The position numbers and the translations under genes were made by a program. The notes below the pieces were generated by a model, which saw only the letters and a program-made list of their open reading frames with translations, ran no database searches and was not told the DNA's origin. From Agromyces hippuratus (GTDB lineage Bacteria > Actinomycetota > Actinomycetes > Actinomycetales > Microbacteriaceae), in the NCBI RefSeq assembly GCF_013410355.1, contig NZ_JACCFI010000001.1, positions 2,480,001 to 2,544,000 of the forward strand: a DNA stretch of 64,000 bases. The letters run 5' to 3'. Each line of letters opens with the position of its first letter. Position 1 is the stretch's first letter. This document shows positions 57,222 through 64,000 of this stretch, one piece after another.

Positions 57222-59965
57222 CCATCGAAACTCAGCACAGCGCGCCGCAGGAGCACGCCGTCGAATGGTGGGCGCTCGCCCCCGACGACGTGATCGCGCA
57301 GGCGAAGACCGAACCGTCACGCGGGCTCACCGCGGCCGAGGCGGCGAAGCGCCTGGCGGATGCCGGGCCCAACGCGCTGCACAGCGCACCGCCGCCGAAC
57401 GTCTGGCGCATCGCGCTCAGCCAGGTGCTCGAGCTCATGACGCTCATGCTCATCGCGGTGACGATCGTGTCGCTGCTCATCGGGCAGGTCACGACGGCGA
57501 TCATCGTGGCGGTCCTGGTGCTGTTCAACGTGATCACCGGCACCCAGCAGGAGGTGAAGGCCCGCCGCAGCGTCGACGCGCTCGCGAAGCTGCAGACGCC
57601 GAAGGCACGGGTCATCCGAGACGGCGTCCTGGTGCAGATGGACGCGACGGGGCTCGTGCCCGGCGACATCGTCGAGCTGGAATCCGGTGATCTCGTGCCC
57701 GCCGACGGACGGATCCTCCGGTCGGCGAACCTCGAGACGCAGGAGTCCTCGCTCACCGGCGAGTCCCTGCCCATTCCGAAGGGCCCGGCCGAGAACGCCG
57801 CAGGCACCGCGCTCGCCGACCGCACGTCGATGGTGTTCCAGAACACGTCGGTCACCCGCGGCACGGCGCGCATCGTCGTCGTCGAGACCGGCATGCGCAC
57901 CCAGATGGGTCGCATCGCGTCGCTGCTCACGCAGGTCGGCGACAAGAAGTCGCCGCTGCAGCTCGAGCTCGACGGACTCACGAAAGTGCTCGGCATCATC
58001 GCCTGGAGCGCCGTGCTCGTCATCGTGCTCATCGGCTTCGCCCGCGGGCAGAGCCTCGACGAGCTGCTCTTCCTCGCCACGGCCGTCGCGATCTCCGCGA
58101 TCCCGACCGGCCTGCCGGTGTTCGTGCAGAGCCTGCTCGCGTGGGGCGCCTCCAAGCTCGCGAAGGAGCGCGCGATCGTCACGTCGCTGAACGACGTCGA
58201 GACGCTCGGCGCGACGAGCGCGATCTGCTCCGACAAGACGGGCACCCTCACCCTCAACAAGATGACGGTGCGCACGGCATGGCTCGGCGGCAGCACCTAC
58301 CGGGTCACCGGCGAGGGCTACTCGTTCGAGGGCAGCGTGCTCGGCACCTCCGACGAACCGCTCGACGCGCCGACGCTCGGGCTCGCGGTCGGCCTGCCGA
58401 ACGACGCGACGGTGTCGGCCGACGGCGAGGTGGTGGGCGACCCCACCGAGGCCGCGCTCGTGGTGCTCGCCGCGAGGCTCGGCATCGACGCCGACCAGGC
58501 GCGCAAGGACTACCCCCGGCTGGCCGAGGTGCCGTTCGACTCCGACTACAAGTTCATGGCGACCCTGCAGCGCATCCCCTACCGCGGCGAGCAGCGGCTC
58601 GTGCTCATCGTGAAGGGCGCACCCGACGTGGTGCTCGGGCGCTGCACCACGATGCTCGGCGAGACCCGCGAGATCGTGCCCGTGGCCTCCGACGAGGCGA
58701 CGAACACCCTCGAGGGCATGTCGGCCACCGGGCTTCGCACGCTCGCGATCGCCGCCCGCTTCCTCGACGACGGCGACGAGGCCCGCATCGCGGCCGAGCC
58801 GATGACCTGGGTGTCCGAGCTGACGCTCATCGGCATCGTCGGCATCGTCGACCCGCTGCGGTCCGAGGCGAAGGATGCCGTCGCCATCGCCCACAACGCC
58901 GGCATCGACGTGCGCATGATCACAGGCGACCACGCGGTGACTGCCGGGGCGATCGGCGCCGAGCTGGGCCTCGGCACCGGGGCCGTGAGCGGTGCCGACC
59001 TCAAGCAGATGACCGACGAGGAGCTCTCGCGTCGCCTCCCCGACCTGCACGTGTTCGGCCGGGTCACCCCCGACGACAAGCTCCGCCTGGTCGGGCTCCT
59101 GCAGGCCGACGGCGCGATCGTCGCGATGACGGGCGACGCCGTGAACGACGCGGCGGCGATCAAGCAGGCGAACATCGGCGTCGCGATGGGTTCCGGCTCC
59201 GAGGTGACGAAGCAGGCCGCGAAGCTCGTGCTCACCGACGACAACTTCGCGACCCTGGTGCACGCGGTCGAGATCGGCCGCATCGTCTACTCGAAGATCA
59301 CCGCGTACCTGCGGTTCCAGATGACGCAGCTGCTGAGCCTCATCATGCTGTTCCTCGCCGCGAGCGCGTTCTCGATCGCCGAGGGCGTCGCGCTGTTCCC
59401 GGCCCAGGTGCTGTTCATCAACTTCTTCGTGGCGCTGTTCGCGGTCTTCGCGATCGCCGCCGACGCCAACCCGCCCGGCATCATGAACCACCCGCCGCGC
59501 GACCCGAGGATCGGCGTCGTCAATCGGGTGTCGCTCGTCGAGTGGCTCGTCTACGGCGCCGTCATCTTCCTGATCGCACTCGTGCCGCTGCTCTGGGGGC
59601 CCGACGCGCCGAGCCCGACCGAGCCGACCGCGTCGATGACGATGGCGTACGTCGTGCTCGGCCTGGCCACCGTGCTGAGCGCACTGCTCATGCGTCGGAC
59701 GCCGGAATCGGGCCTGCTGGCGCCCATCGCGGCGGTCGCCAAGATCCTGGTCTGGCCGGTGCTGCTCATCGTCGCGTCGACCGAGATCGGCTTCCTGCAG
59801 CGCGCGCTCGGCACCGTCTCGCTCACGGGCTGGCAGTGGCTCGGATGCATCGGGCTGACGCTGGTGCTGCTGGTCGTCGTCGAGGGCGACAAGTGGTTCC
59901 GTCGGCGCCGGCTCGCCCGCCGCCAGGCGGGCGCGCCCGTCGTCGCGACCACCGGCATCCGCTGA
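57218..59965 (+). CDS. P2-type cation-transporting ATPase with atypical ion-site residues
   Basis: 915 residues of the SERCA/PMR1-like group. The N-terminal cation_ATPase_N region is at 15-80, the actuator TGES at 180-183, the phosphorylated Asp at 339 in SDKTGTLT, and the hinge is MTGDAVNDAAA. Ten helices. M4 reads PTGLP (296-300) where Ca2+ pumps have PEGLP, and M6 reads FINFFVALFAVFAIAADANPP without the usual Thr-Asp pair. The ion is therefore uncertain. Translation starts at TTG 57218 after GGGGG; no other start fits. Monocistronic. Confidence 0.92.
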   Translation: MTIETQHSAPQEHAVEWWALAPDDVIAQAKTEPSRGLTAAEAAKRLADAGPNALHSAPPPNVWRIALSQVLELMTLMLIAVTIVSLLIGQVTTAIIVAVLVLFNVITGTQQEVKARRSVDALAKLQTPKARVIRDGVLVQMDATGLVPGDIVELESGDLVPADGRILRSANLETQESSLTGESLPIPKGPAENAAGTALADRTSMVFQNTSVTRGTARIVVVETGMRTQMGRIASLLTQVGDKKSPLQLELDGLTKVLGIIAWSAVLVIVLIGFARGQSLDELLFLATAVAISAIPTGLPVFVQSLLAWGASKLAKERAIVTSLNDVETLGATSAICSDKTGTLTLNKMTVRTAWLGGSTYRVTGEGYSFEGSVLGTSDEPLDAPTLGLAVGLPNDATVSADGEVVGDPTEAALVVLAARLGIDADQARKDYPRLAEVPFDSDYKFMATLQRIPYRGEQRLVLIVKGAPDVVLGRCTTMLGETREIVPVASDEATNTLEGMSATGLRTLAIAARFLDDGDEARIAAEPMTWVSELTLIGIVGIVDPLRSEAKDAVAIAHNAGIDVRMITGDHAVTAGAIGAELGLGTGAVSGADLKQMTDEELSRRLPDLHVFGRVTPDDKLRLVGLLQADGAIVAMTGDAVNDAAAIKQANIGVAMGSGSEVTKQAAKLVLTDDNFATLVHAVEIGRIVYSKITAYLRFQMTQLLSLIMLFLAASAFSIAEGVALFPAQVLFINFFVALFAVFAIAADANPPGIMNHPPRDPRIGVVNRVSLVEWLVYGAVIFLIALVPLLWGPDAPSPTEPTASMTMAYVVLGLATVLSALLMRRTPESGLLAPIAAVAKILVWPVLLIVASTEIGFLQRALGTVSLTGWQWLGCIGLTLVLLVVVEGDKWFRRRRLARRQAGAPVVATTGIR

Positions 59966-59996
59966 GTTCCCGGCCGCGCCGCGGCGCGAGCTCGGG

Positions 59997-60018
59997 GCCG
60001 CATCTTGCTGGGTGCGGC
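59997..60018 (+). terminator. weak hairpin after P-type ATPase
   Basis: GCCGCA (59997-60002) and TGCGGC (60013-60018) form a 6-bp stem, 32 bases after the stop. Tentative. Confidence 0.3.
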
Positions 60019-60049
60019 TCCCTGCTGGGTTTGCTACCCTCGGTGCCGC

Positions 60050-60778
60050 ATGCAGGACGCACAGGTCGGGGGACGACGGGCGGCGCGACATGAGGTCGCG
60101 ACGCCCGTGACGCGTCCCCGGCGTTCGACGGCGGAACGCGCGCGTCCGCGCCGACGATCGCTCACCGCGGCCGCCACGCTCTCGGTGCTCGGCCTGCTCG
60201 CCGGGCTCGCCCTCGCACCGCTGCCGCAGCCAGGCGGCCTGTTGCCGTTCGCCGCGGCGGATGCCCCGCACCTCGGCGACGTGCAAGACCTCGAGGTCGC
60301 GTCGGATGTCTCAGCTCCGACGGTCTCGCACGAGTCCTACGTCGCGACCACCGGCGCGCAGACGCTCGTCGCGGGCGGCACGAACGTCGACTGGGCCAAG
60401 CTCGTGCTCGTCGAGGGCGAGTGGCCGCTGACCGAGGAGAACGTCACCTTCATGATGCGGTGGATGCGTCAGGAGAACGGCGCCGACAACTGGTGGAACC
60501 GCAACAACCCCCTGAACAACGGTCAGGGTTCCGGTGGCGGATCAGGCCTCGGCAGCTATCCGACCCTCATCGAGGCCGCGTACTACGCCGCCGAGAACCT
60601 GCAGTCGGGGCGCTACCCCGAGGTCGATGCGGCGCTCGCCAGTGGCGACTCGGCCGATGCCACCGCTCAGGCGATCTGGGCGTCGGCGTGGGCGTCGAGC
60701 CACTACGGCTACGGCACCCATTGGAGCTCGCGCCCCTACGAGGTCATCGAGGCGCCGGCCTCCGCCTGGGGTCGCTGA
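60050..60778 (+). CDS. exported lysozyme-like protein
   Basis: 242 residues. A basic head (about 1-38, several Arg runs) and one hydrophobic helix (about 38-62) give a signal peptide or anchor. The C-terminal 120 residues contain WMRQENGADNWWNRNNPLNN, GLGSYPTLIEAAYYAAENLQ and AIWASAWASSHYGYGTHW. This pattern of Glu plus NNPLN resembles lysozyme/glucosaminidase-like cell-wall hydrolases, but I cannot name a family. TACCCT (60035-60040) lies 9 bases before the ATG, giving a leader of at most a few bases. Confidence 0.8.
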   Translation: MQDAQVGGRRAARHEVATPVTRPRRSTAERARPRRRSLTAAATLSVLGLLAGLALAPLPQPGGLLPFAAADAPHLGDVQDLEVASDVSAPTVSHESYVATTGAQTLVAGGTNVDWAKLVLVEGEWPLTEENVTFMMRWMRQENGADNWWNRNNPLNNGQGSGGGSGLGSYPTLIEAAYYAAENLQSGRYPEVDAALASGDSADATAQAIWASAWASSHYGYGTHWSSRPYEVIEAPASAWGR

Positions 60779-60784
60779 CCTCCG

Positions 60785-61207
60785 CTACTCGCGTTCCAGC
60801 GGGCGCCACACGACGACGGCGTTCTCGCGGCGCACGCGGGTGCCGGCACGGAGCGAGATGACCTCGCCCGCCGAACCTGCCGCGAAGACGCGGCGACCGG
60901 GGCGGTTCAGCATCTCGTCGGCGAGCGCGCCCTCGAGTTCGCGCACGCGGGCGCGCAGGGTCGCGACCTCGTCTTCGAGGCCGAGCACCCGGCGGATGCC
61001 CTCGAGGCTCACGCCCTCGCTCGAGAGCTGGGCGATCTCGCGGAGCTGCACGACGTCGTGCATCGAGTAGCGCCGCGACTTGCCCGCGGTGCGGGTCGGC
61101 GAGACGAGCCCGAGCCGGTCGTACTGCCGCAGCGTCTGCGGGTGCATGCCCGCGAGCTCGGCGGCGACGGAGATGACGAAGAGCGGGCTCCTCTCGTTCA
61201 TCTCCAC
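60785..61207 (-). CDS. hspR: HspR heat-shock repressor (MerR family)
   Basis: 140 residues. A MerR-type winged HTH (about 10-75: VISVAAELAGMHPQTLRQYDRLGLVSP, then RYSMHDVVQLREI) is followed by a coiled coil (about 80-105). HspR binds HAIR inverted repeats and, with DnaK as corepressor, represses the dnaK operon and clpB. It lies 3 bases after dnaJ as the last gene of dnaK-grpE-dnaJ-hspR, the standard actinobacterial order. GTG 61207 or ATG 61201 could be the start. Confidence 0.95.
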   Translation of the reverse strand: MEMNERSPLFVISVAAELAGMHPQTLRQYDRLGLVSPTRTAGKSRRYSMHDVVQLREIAQLSSEGVSLEGIRRVLGLEDEVATLRARVRELEGALADEMLNRPGRRVFAAGSAGEVISLRAGTRVRRENAVVVWRPLERE

Positions 61208-61210
61208 GGC

Positions 61211-62206
61211 CTAGCCCTTCGCCTTCGCGAGCAGGTCGTCGCGGGGGTTCTCGTCGGGCAGCAGCGCGGCGAACTCCTCGAGCTTCGCCTCCGCCTCCTT
61301 CGAGAGGTGCGAGGGAACGGCGACCTGCACGACCGCGAGCAGGTCTCCGGTGCCCTTCGACGTCTTCACGCCGCGGCCCTTGACCCGCAGCACCCGGCCG
61401 CTCGGCGTACCGGGAGCGACCCGCACCTTCACGGGGTCGCCACCGAGCGTCGGCACCTCGACGGTCGCGCCGAGCGCCGCCTCGGTGAACGTGACGGGCA
61501 CGGTGACCCTGAGATTCAGGCCATCGCGCTCGAAGACCGGATGCTTGCGCACCGTCACTGTCAGCACGATGTCGCCGGGCTCACCGCCGTCGGGCGAGGG
61601 CTGGCCCTTGCCCCGCAGGCGGATCTTCTGCCCGTCGGCGACGCCCGCCGGGATGCGCACCGTGATCGGCTTGCCCTCGGCGGTCTGCAGGGTGATCTGG
61701 TCGCCCTTGGTGGCGGTGACGAAGTCGAGCGTCGTCGTCGCCGTGACATCCCGCCCCTTGGTGGGGCCGCCGGCGCCGCGGTAGCCGCCCGTCGGCTGGC
61801 CGAAGCGGCCTCCGCCGAAGAGCCCGCCGAGCAGGTCGTCGTAGTCGCCGCCCTGCTGGAACGTGTACGACTGGCCGCGGCCTCCGCCGCCCTGGCCGAA
61901 CATGCCGCCGAAGACGTCTTCGAAGCCGCCGTTGCCGCCGGCGCCGCCGGGCGCGGTGAATCGAGCGCCGGAGCCCATGGCCCGTACGGCGTCGTACTCC
62001 TTGCGCTGCTCGGGGTCGGCGAGCACGGAGTGCGCCTCGCTGATCTCCTTGAACTTCGCCTCGGCGGCAGCATCACCGGGGTTGGAGTCGGGGTGGTACT
62101 TGCGTGCGAGCTTGCGGTACGTCTTCTTGAGCTCCGCGTCGCTCACGTCTTTGGAGACGCCGAGCACCTTGTAGAAGTCCTTGTCGAACCAATCCTGACT
62201 GGCCAC
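61211..62206 (-). CDS. dnaJ: DnaJ cochaperone lacking the zinc finger
   Basis: 331 residues. The J domain has HPD at 38-40; a G/F-rich region spans about 80-135 (with GGMFGQGGGGRG). The C-terminal substrate-binding domain follows directly at about 140. No CxxCxGxG repeat exists, so this is a type II (CbpA-like) J protein rather than the type I DnaJ often found in dnaK operons. GTG 62206 (MASQDWFDKDF) is chosen because AGGAGG then has 5-base spacing; GTG 62212 overlaps it. It stimulates DnaK ATPase. Confidence 0.93.
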   Translation of the reverse strand: MASQDWFDKDFYKVLGVSKDVSDAELKKTYRKLARKYHPDSNPGDAAAEAKFKEISEAHSVLADPEQRKEYDAVRAMGSGARFTAPGGAGGNGGFEDVFGGMFGQGGGGRGQSYTFQQGGDYDDLLGGLFGGGRFGQPTGGYRGAGGPTKGRDVTATTTLDFVTATKGDQITLQTAEGKPITVRIPAGVADGQKIRLRGKGQPSPDGGEPGDIVLTVTVRKHPVFERDGLNLRVTVPVTFTEAALGATVEVPTLGGDPVKVRVAPGTPSGRVLRVKGRGVKTSKGTGDLLAVVQVAVPSHLSKEAEAKLEEFAALLPDENPRDDLLAKAKG

Positions 62207-62225
62207 CGGCACCTCCTCTCTCGTA

Positions 62226-62258
62226 TCTGTCTGAAGTCTGTCTTGAGTCTGTCTGAAA
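62226..62258. repeat. three 11-bp direct repeats in the grpE-dnaJ gap
   Basis: TCTGTCTGAAG, TCTGTCTTGAG and TCTGTCTGAAA follow one another without gaps (62226, 62237, 62248). The period equals about one helical turn. They lie 20-52 bases upstream of the dnaJ start on the minus strand. Confidence 0.85.
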
Positions 62259-62264
62259 ACCGTG

Positions 62265-62310
62265 TCGGCCGGTCCGCGACATCCGCGAACGGATGCCGCG
62301 GGCCGGCCGA
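62265..62310 (-). terminator. large hairpin directly after grpE inside the operon
   Basis: Arms of 21 bases (62265-62285 and 62290-62310) match at 19 positions around a CGAA loop. It lies 7 bases after the grpE stop and before dnaJ. It could be a partial terminator or an mRNA stabiliser that tunes dnaJ-hspR below dnaK-grpE. Confidence 0.7.
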
Positions 62311-62317
62311 GTCGGGT

Positions 62318-62905
62318 CTACTGGGGGGTCTTCACGACGACCTTCGCTGCGCGGAGCAGCGTGCCGCCGAGGGTGTACCCGGTCTCGACGACATCGGCGA
62401 TCGTGTCGATCTCGACGTCGGCCGACGGCTGCTGGAAGATCGCCTCGTGCCGCTGCGGGTCGAACGGCTCGCCGACCTCGCCGAACGACGAGAGGCCGAG
62501 CTTCTCGACCGAGCCGCGCAGCTTCGCCGCGATGGTCGCGAACGGAGCGTCGCCCTCGAGGTCTCCGTGCTTCTCGGCACGGTCGAGGTCGTCGAGCACG
62601 GGCAGCAGCACGGCCACGGCCGCGCCGACTGCGCGCTCGCGCTCGAGCTCGCGGTTCGCCTCGGTGCGCTTGCGGTAATTGGCGTACTCCGCAGTGATGC
62701 GCTTGAGGTCGGCCAGGTGCTCGTCGCTCGGATCCTGCACCTCGGCGTTCGCCGCGTTCAGGATGTCGTCGACCGTGAGCACCTCGTCGTCGTCGACCTC
62801 GGGGGCCTGCCCCTCGGGGGTGACGGATGCCGCGGCATCCGTCACCTCGTCGGAGGCACCGGCGTCGGGGTCGGGGACTTCGGGAGTCTCCTTCTCGTCT
62901 GCCAT
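62318..62905 (-). CDS. grpE: GrpE nucleotide-exchange factor
   Basis: 195 residues: an acidic, disordered head (1-55), a long helix (about 56-120: DLKRITAEYANYRKRTEANRE) and the C-terminal beta-wing (HEAIFQQPSADVEIDTI, TGYTLGGTLLRAAKVVV). It releases ADP from DnaK. It starts 2 bases after the dnaK stop, and the dnaK tail supplies the weak GAAGAAG ribosome site. Confidence 0.96.
   Translation of the reverse strand: MADEKETPEVPDPDAGASDEVTDAAASVTPEGQAPEVDDDEVLTVDDILNAANAEVQDPSDEHLADLKRITAEYANYRKRTEANRELERERAVGAAVAVLLPVLDDLDRAEKHGDLEGDAPFATIAAKLRGSVEKLGLSSFGEVGEPFDPQRHEAIFQQPSADVEIDTIADVVETGYTLGGTLLRAAKVVVKTPQ
62821..62844. repeat. 24-bp perfect palindrome inside grpE made of two GGATGCC motifs
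   Basis: Each half is TGACGGATGCCG. In grpE it encodes VTDAAASVT within the disordered acidic head, where residue choice is little constrained. Confidence 0.85.
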
Positions 62906-62907
62906 GG

Positions 62908-64000
62908 CTACTTCTTCTCTTCCTCGTCGTCGATGACCTCGGCGTCGACCACGTCTTCGTCGGAGGACTGGTCGCCCTCTGCGCCAGACGGGTTCGCGTC
63001 TTCGCCGGGCGCGGCCGCGGCATCGGCCTGCTGGCTCTGCGCGTAGATCGCCTCGCCGAGCTTGCCCTGCGATGCGTTGAGCTTCTCGAAGGCCGACTTC
63101 ACGGCCTCGTCGTCGTCGCCCGCGAGCGCGGTCTTCAGCGCGTCGACGTCGCCCTGCACCTCGGACTTGACGTCAGCGGGGAGCTTGTCGTCGTTGTCCT
63201 TGATGAGCTTCTCGATCGAGTAGACGAGCTGCTCGGCCTGGTTGCGGGTCTCAGCCGACTCGCGACGCGCCTTGTCTTCGGCGGCGTGCTCCTCGGCCTC
63301 GCGCACCATGCGCTCGATGTCGTCCTTCGGGAGGCTCGAGCCGCCCGAGATCGTCATGCGCTGCTCCTTGCCGGTGCCCTTGTCCTTCGCGGACACGTGC
63401 ACGATGCCGTTGGCGTCGATGTCGAACGTGACCTCGATCTGCGGGATGCCTCGCGGCGCCGGCGCGATGCCGGTGAGCTCGAAGGTGCCGAGCGGCTTGT
63501 TGTCGCGGGTGAACTCGCGCTCGCCCTGGAAGACCTGGATCGCGACCGACGGCTGGTTGTCGTCGGCGGTCGTGAAGGTCTCGCTGCGCTTGGTCGGGAT
63601 GGCCGTGTTGCGCTCGATGAGCTTCGTCATGATGCCGCCCTTGGTCTCGATGCCGAGGCTGAGGGGGGTGACGTCGATGAGGAGCACATCCTTGCGCTCG
63701 CCCTTCAGGACGCCCGCCTGGAGGGCGGCGCCGACGGCGACGACCTCATCGGGGTTGACGCCCTTGTTGGGCTCCTGGCCGGTCTCCTTCTTCACGAGCT
63801 CGCTGACCGCGGGCATGCGCGTCGATCCACCGACGAGCACGACGTGCGCGATGTCGGAGAGCTTGACGCCCGCTTCGCGGATGACGTCTTCGAACGGCTT
63901 CTTGGTGCGGTCGAGCAGGTCGCTCGTCATGTTCTCGAACTCGGCGCGGGTGAGCGTCTCGTCGAGGTTCGCGGGGCCGTTCTCGGTGAGCGAGAGGTAG
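62908..64000 (-). CDS. dnaK: DnaK chaperone, N-terminal part outside the window
   Basis: About 364 C-terminal residues. The end of the ATPase domain (VVLVGGSTRMPAV, NPDEVVAVGAALQAGVL), the linker DVLLIDVTPLSLG, the substrate-binding domain and the lid with an acidic EDVVDAEVIDDEEEKK tail are present. The frame continues past 64000. Presumably first gene of the heat-shock operon and corepressor of HspR; its HAIR site would be beyond the edge. Confidence 0.97.
   Translation of the reverse strand, partial: YLSLTENGPANLDETLTRAEFENMTSDLLDRTKKPFEDVIREAGVKLSDIAHVVLVGGSTRMPAVSELVKKETGQEPNKGVNPDEVVAVGAALQAGVLKGERKDVLLIDVTPLSLGIETKGGIMTKLIERNTAIPTKRSETFTTADDNQPSVAIQVFQGEREFTRDNKPLGTFELTGIAPAPRGIPQIEVTFDIDANGIVHVSAKDKGTGKEQRMTISGGSSLPKDDIERMVREAEEHAAEDKARRESAETRNQAEQLVYSIEKLIKDNDDKLPADVKSEVQGDVDALKTALAGDDDEAVKSAFEKLNASQGKLGEAIYAQSQQADAAAAPGEDANPSGAEGDQSSDEDVVDAEVIDDEEEKK

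Noticed and set aside
57317..60286. Minus-strand open frame of 989 codons opposite the P-type ATPase
   Set aside because: Shadow frame; the plus strand encodes an intact P-type ATPase with all motifs.
62237..62258. HAIR site in front of dnaJ
   Set aside because: Only the CTTGAGT half is present; no ACTCAAG follows after 7 bases, and the half-site is explained by the 11-bp direct repeats.
1..64000. tRNA or rRNA genes, riboswitches, insertion sequences, prophage
   Set aside because: No cloverleaf-like segments, transposase or integrase domains, or conserved riboswitch cores were recognised on either strand; a covariance-model search would be decisive for RNAs.

Overview
The window is about 70% GC, has no tRNA, rRNA, CRISPR array or transposase that I can see, and is densely packed with genes that often overlap by 4 bases (ATGA or GTGA). 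Family content points to an actinobacterium of the Microbacteriaceae, most likely Agromyces or a close relative: HspR/HAIR heat-shock control, ClpS followed by DUF2017, F420-type oxidoreductases, and a type III polyketide synthase cluster. The genus is inferred from gene content and codon style, not from a marker gene.

Layout. 1-8739 (minus): a dipeptide/oligopeptide-type ABC importer (binding protein, two permeases, one fused double ATPase), followed in the same operon by three hydrolases without export signals (C45-type N-terminal nucleophile hydrolase, class A beta-lactamase-like serine hydrolase, C39-like peptidase cut by the window start). 9116-15888: an Lrp/AsnC regulator, a two-gene ABC exporter, threonine aldolase, a TetR-flanked amino-acid permease and a nitroreductase. 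16151-19840: a large secreted protein with discoidin-type carbohydrate-binding domains behind a LacI-type operator. 19924-27107: two MFS transporters, a MarR regulator with a tandemly repeated 3' end, a GlcG/HbpS-like protein, an alcohol dehydrogenase, a carboxylesterase and a small membrane protein. 27218-29386: clpB with a HAIR site. 29560-36223: small metabolic and regulatory genes, mostly divergent regulator/target pairs with visible operators. 36443-40576: permease plus alcohol dehydrogenase with a divergent PucR-type regulator. 41277-44323: type III PKS, methyltransferase and FAD monooxygenase operon. 44391-51062: SHOCT/DUF6325 pair, then AI-2E, GAP, SulP, ClC and MscS membrane proteins. 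51241-57113: epoxide hydrolase, membrane proteins and an operon of rRNA-type methyltransferase, DUF817, ClpS and DUF2017. 57218-60778: an atypical P-type ATPase and a secreted lysozyme-like protein. 60785-64000: hspR, dnaJ, grpE and dnaK, the last cut by the window end.

How it fits together. The heat-shock part is coherent: HspR encoded at 60785-61207 is expected to bind the HAIR site in front of clpB at 29408-29428 and to repress its own dnaK operon. Many transcription factors sit back-to-back with a transporter or enzyme and have a palindrome in the shared intergenic region. At least a dozen genes have a -10 hexamer ending 6-7 bases before the start codon and no usable ribosome-binding site, the signature of leaderless mRNAs.

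The most unusual DNA-level signals are: a dispersed GGATGCC heptamer (about 90 copies on both strands by hand count) that forces rare Asp-Ala and Ala-Ser codon choices and is paired into terminator hairpins; two copies of the last codons of an amino-acid permease flanking a small hypothetical gene; and tandem duplications that include the stop codon at three gene ends.
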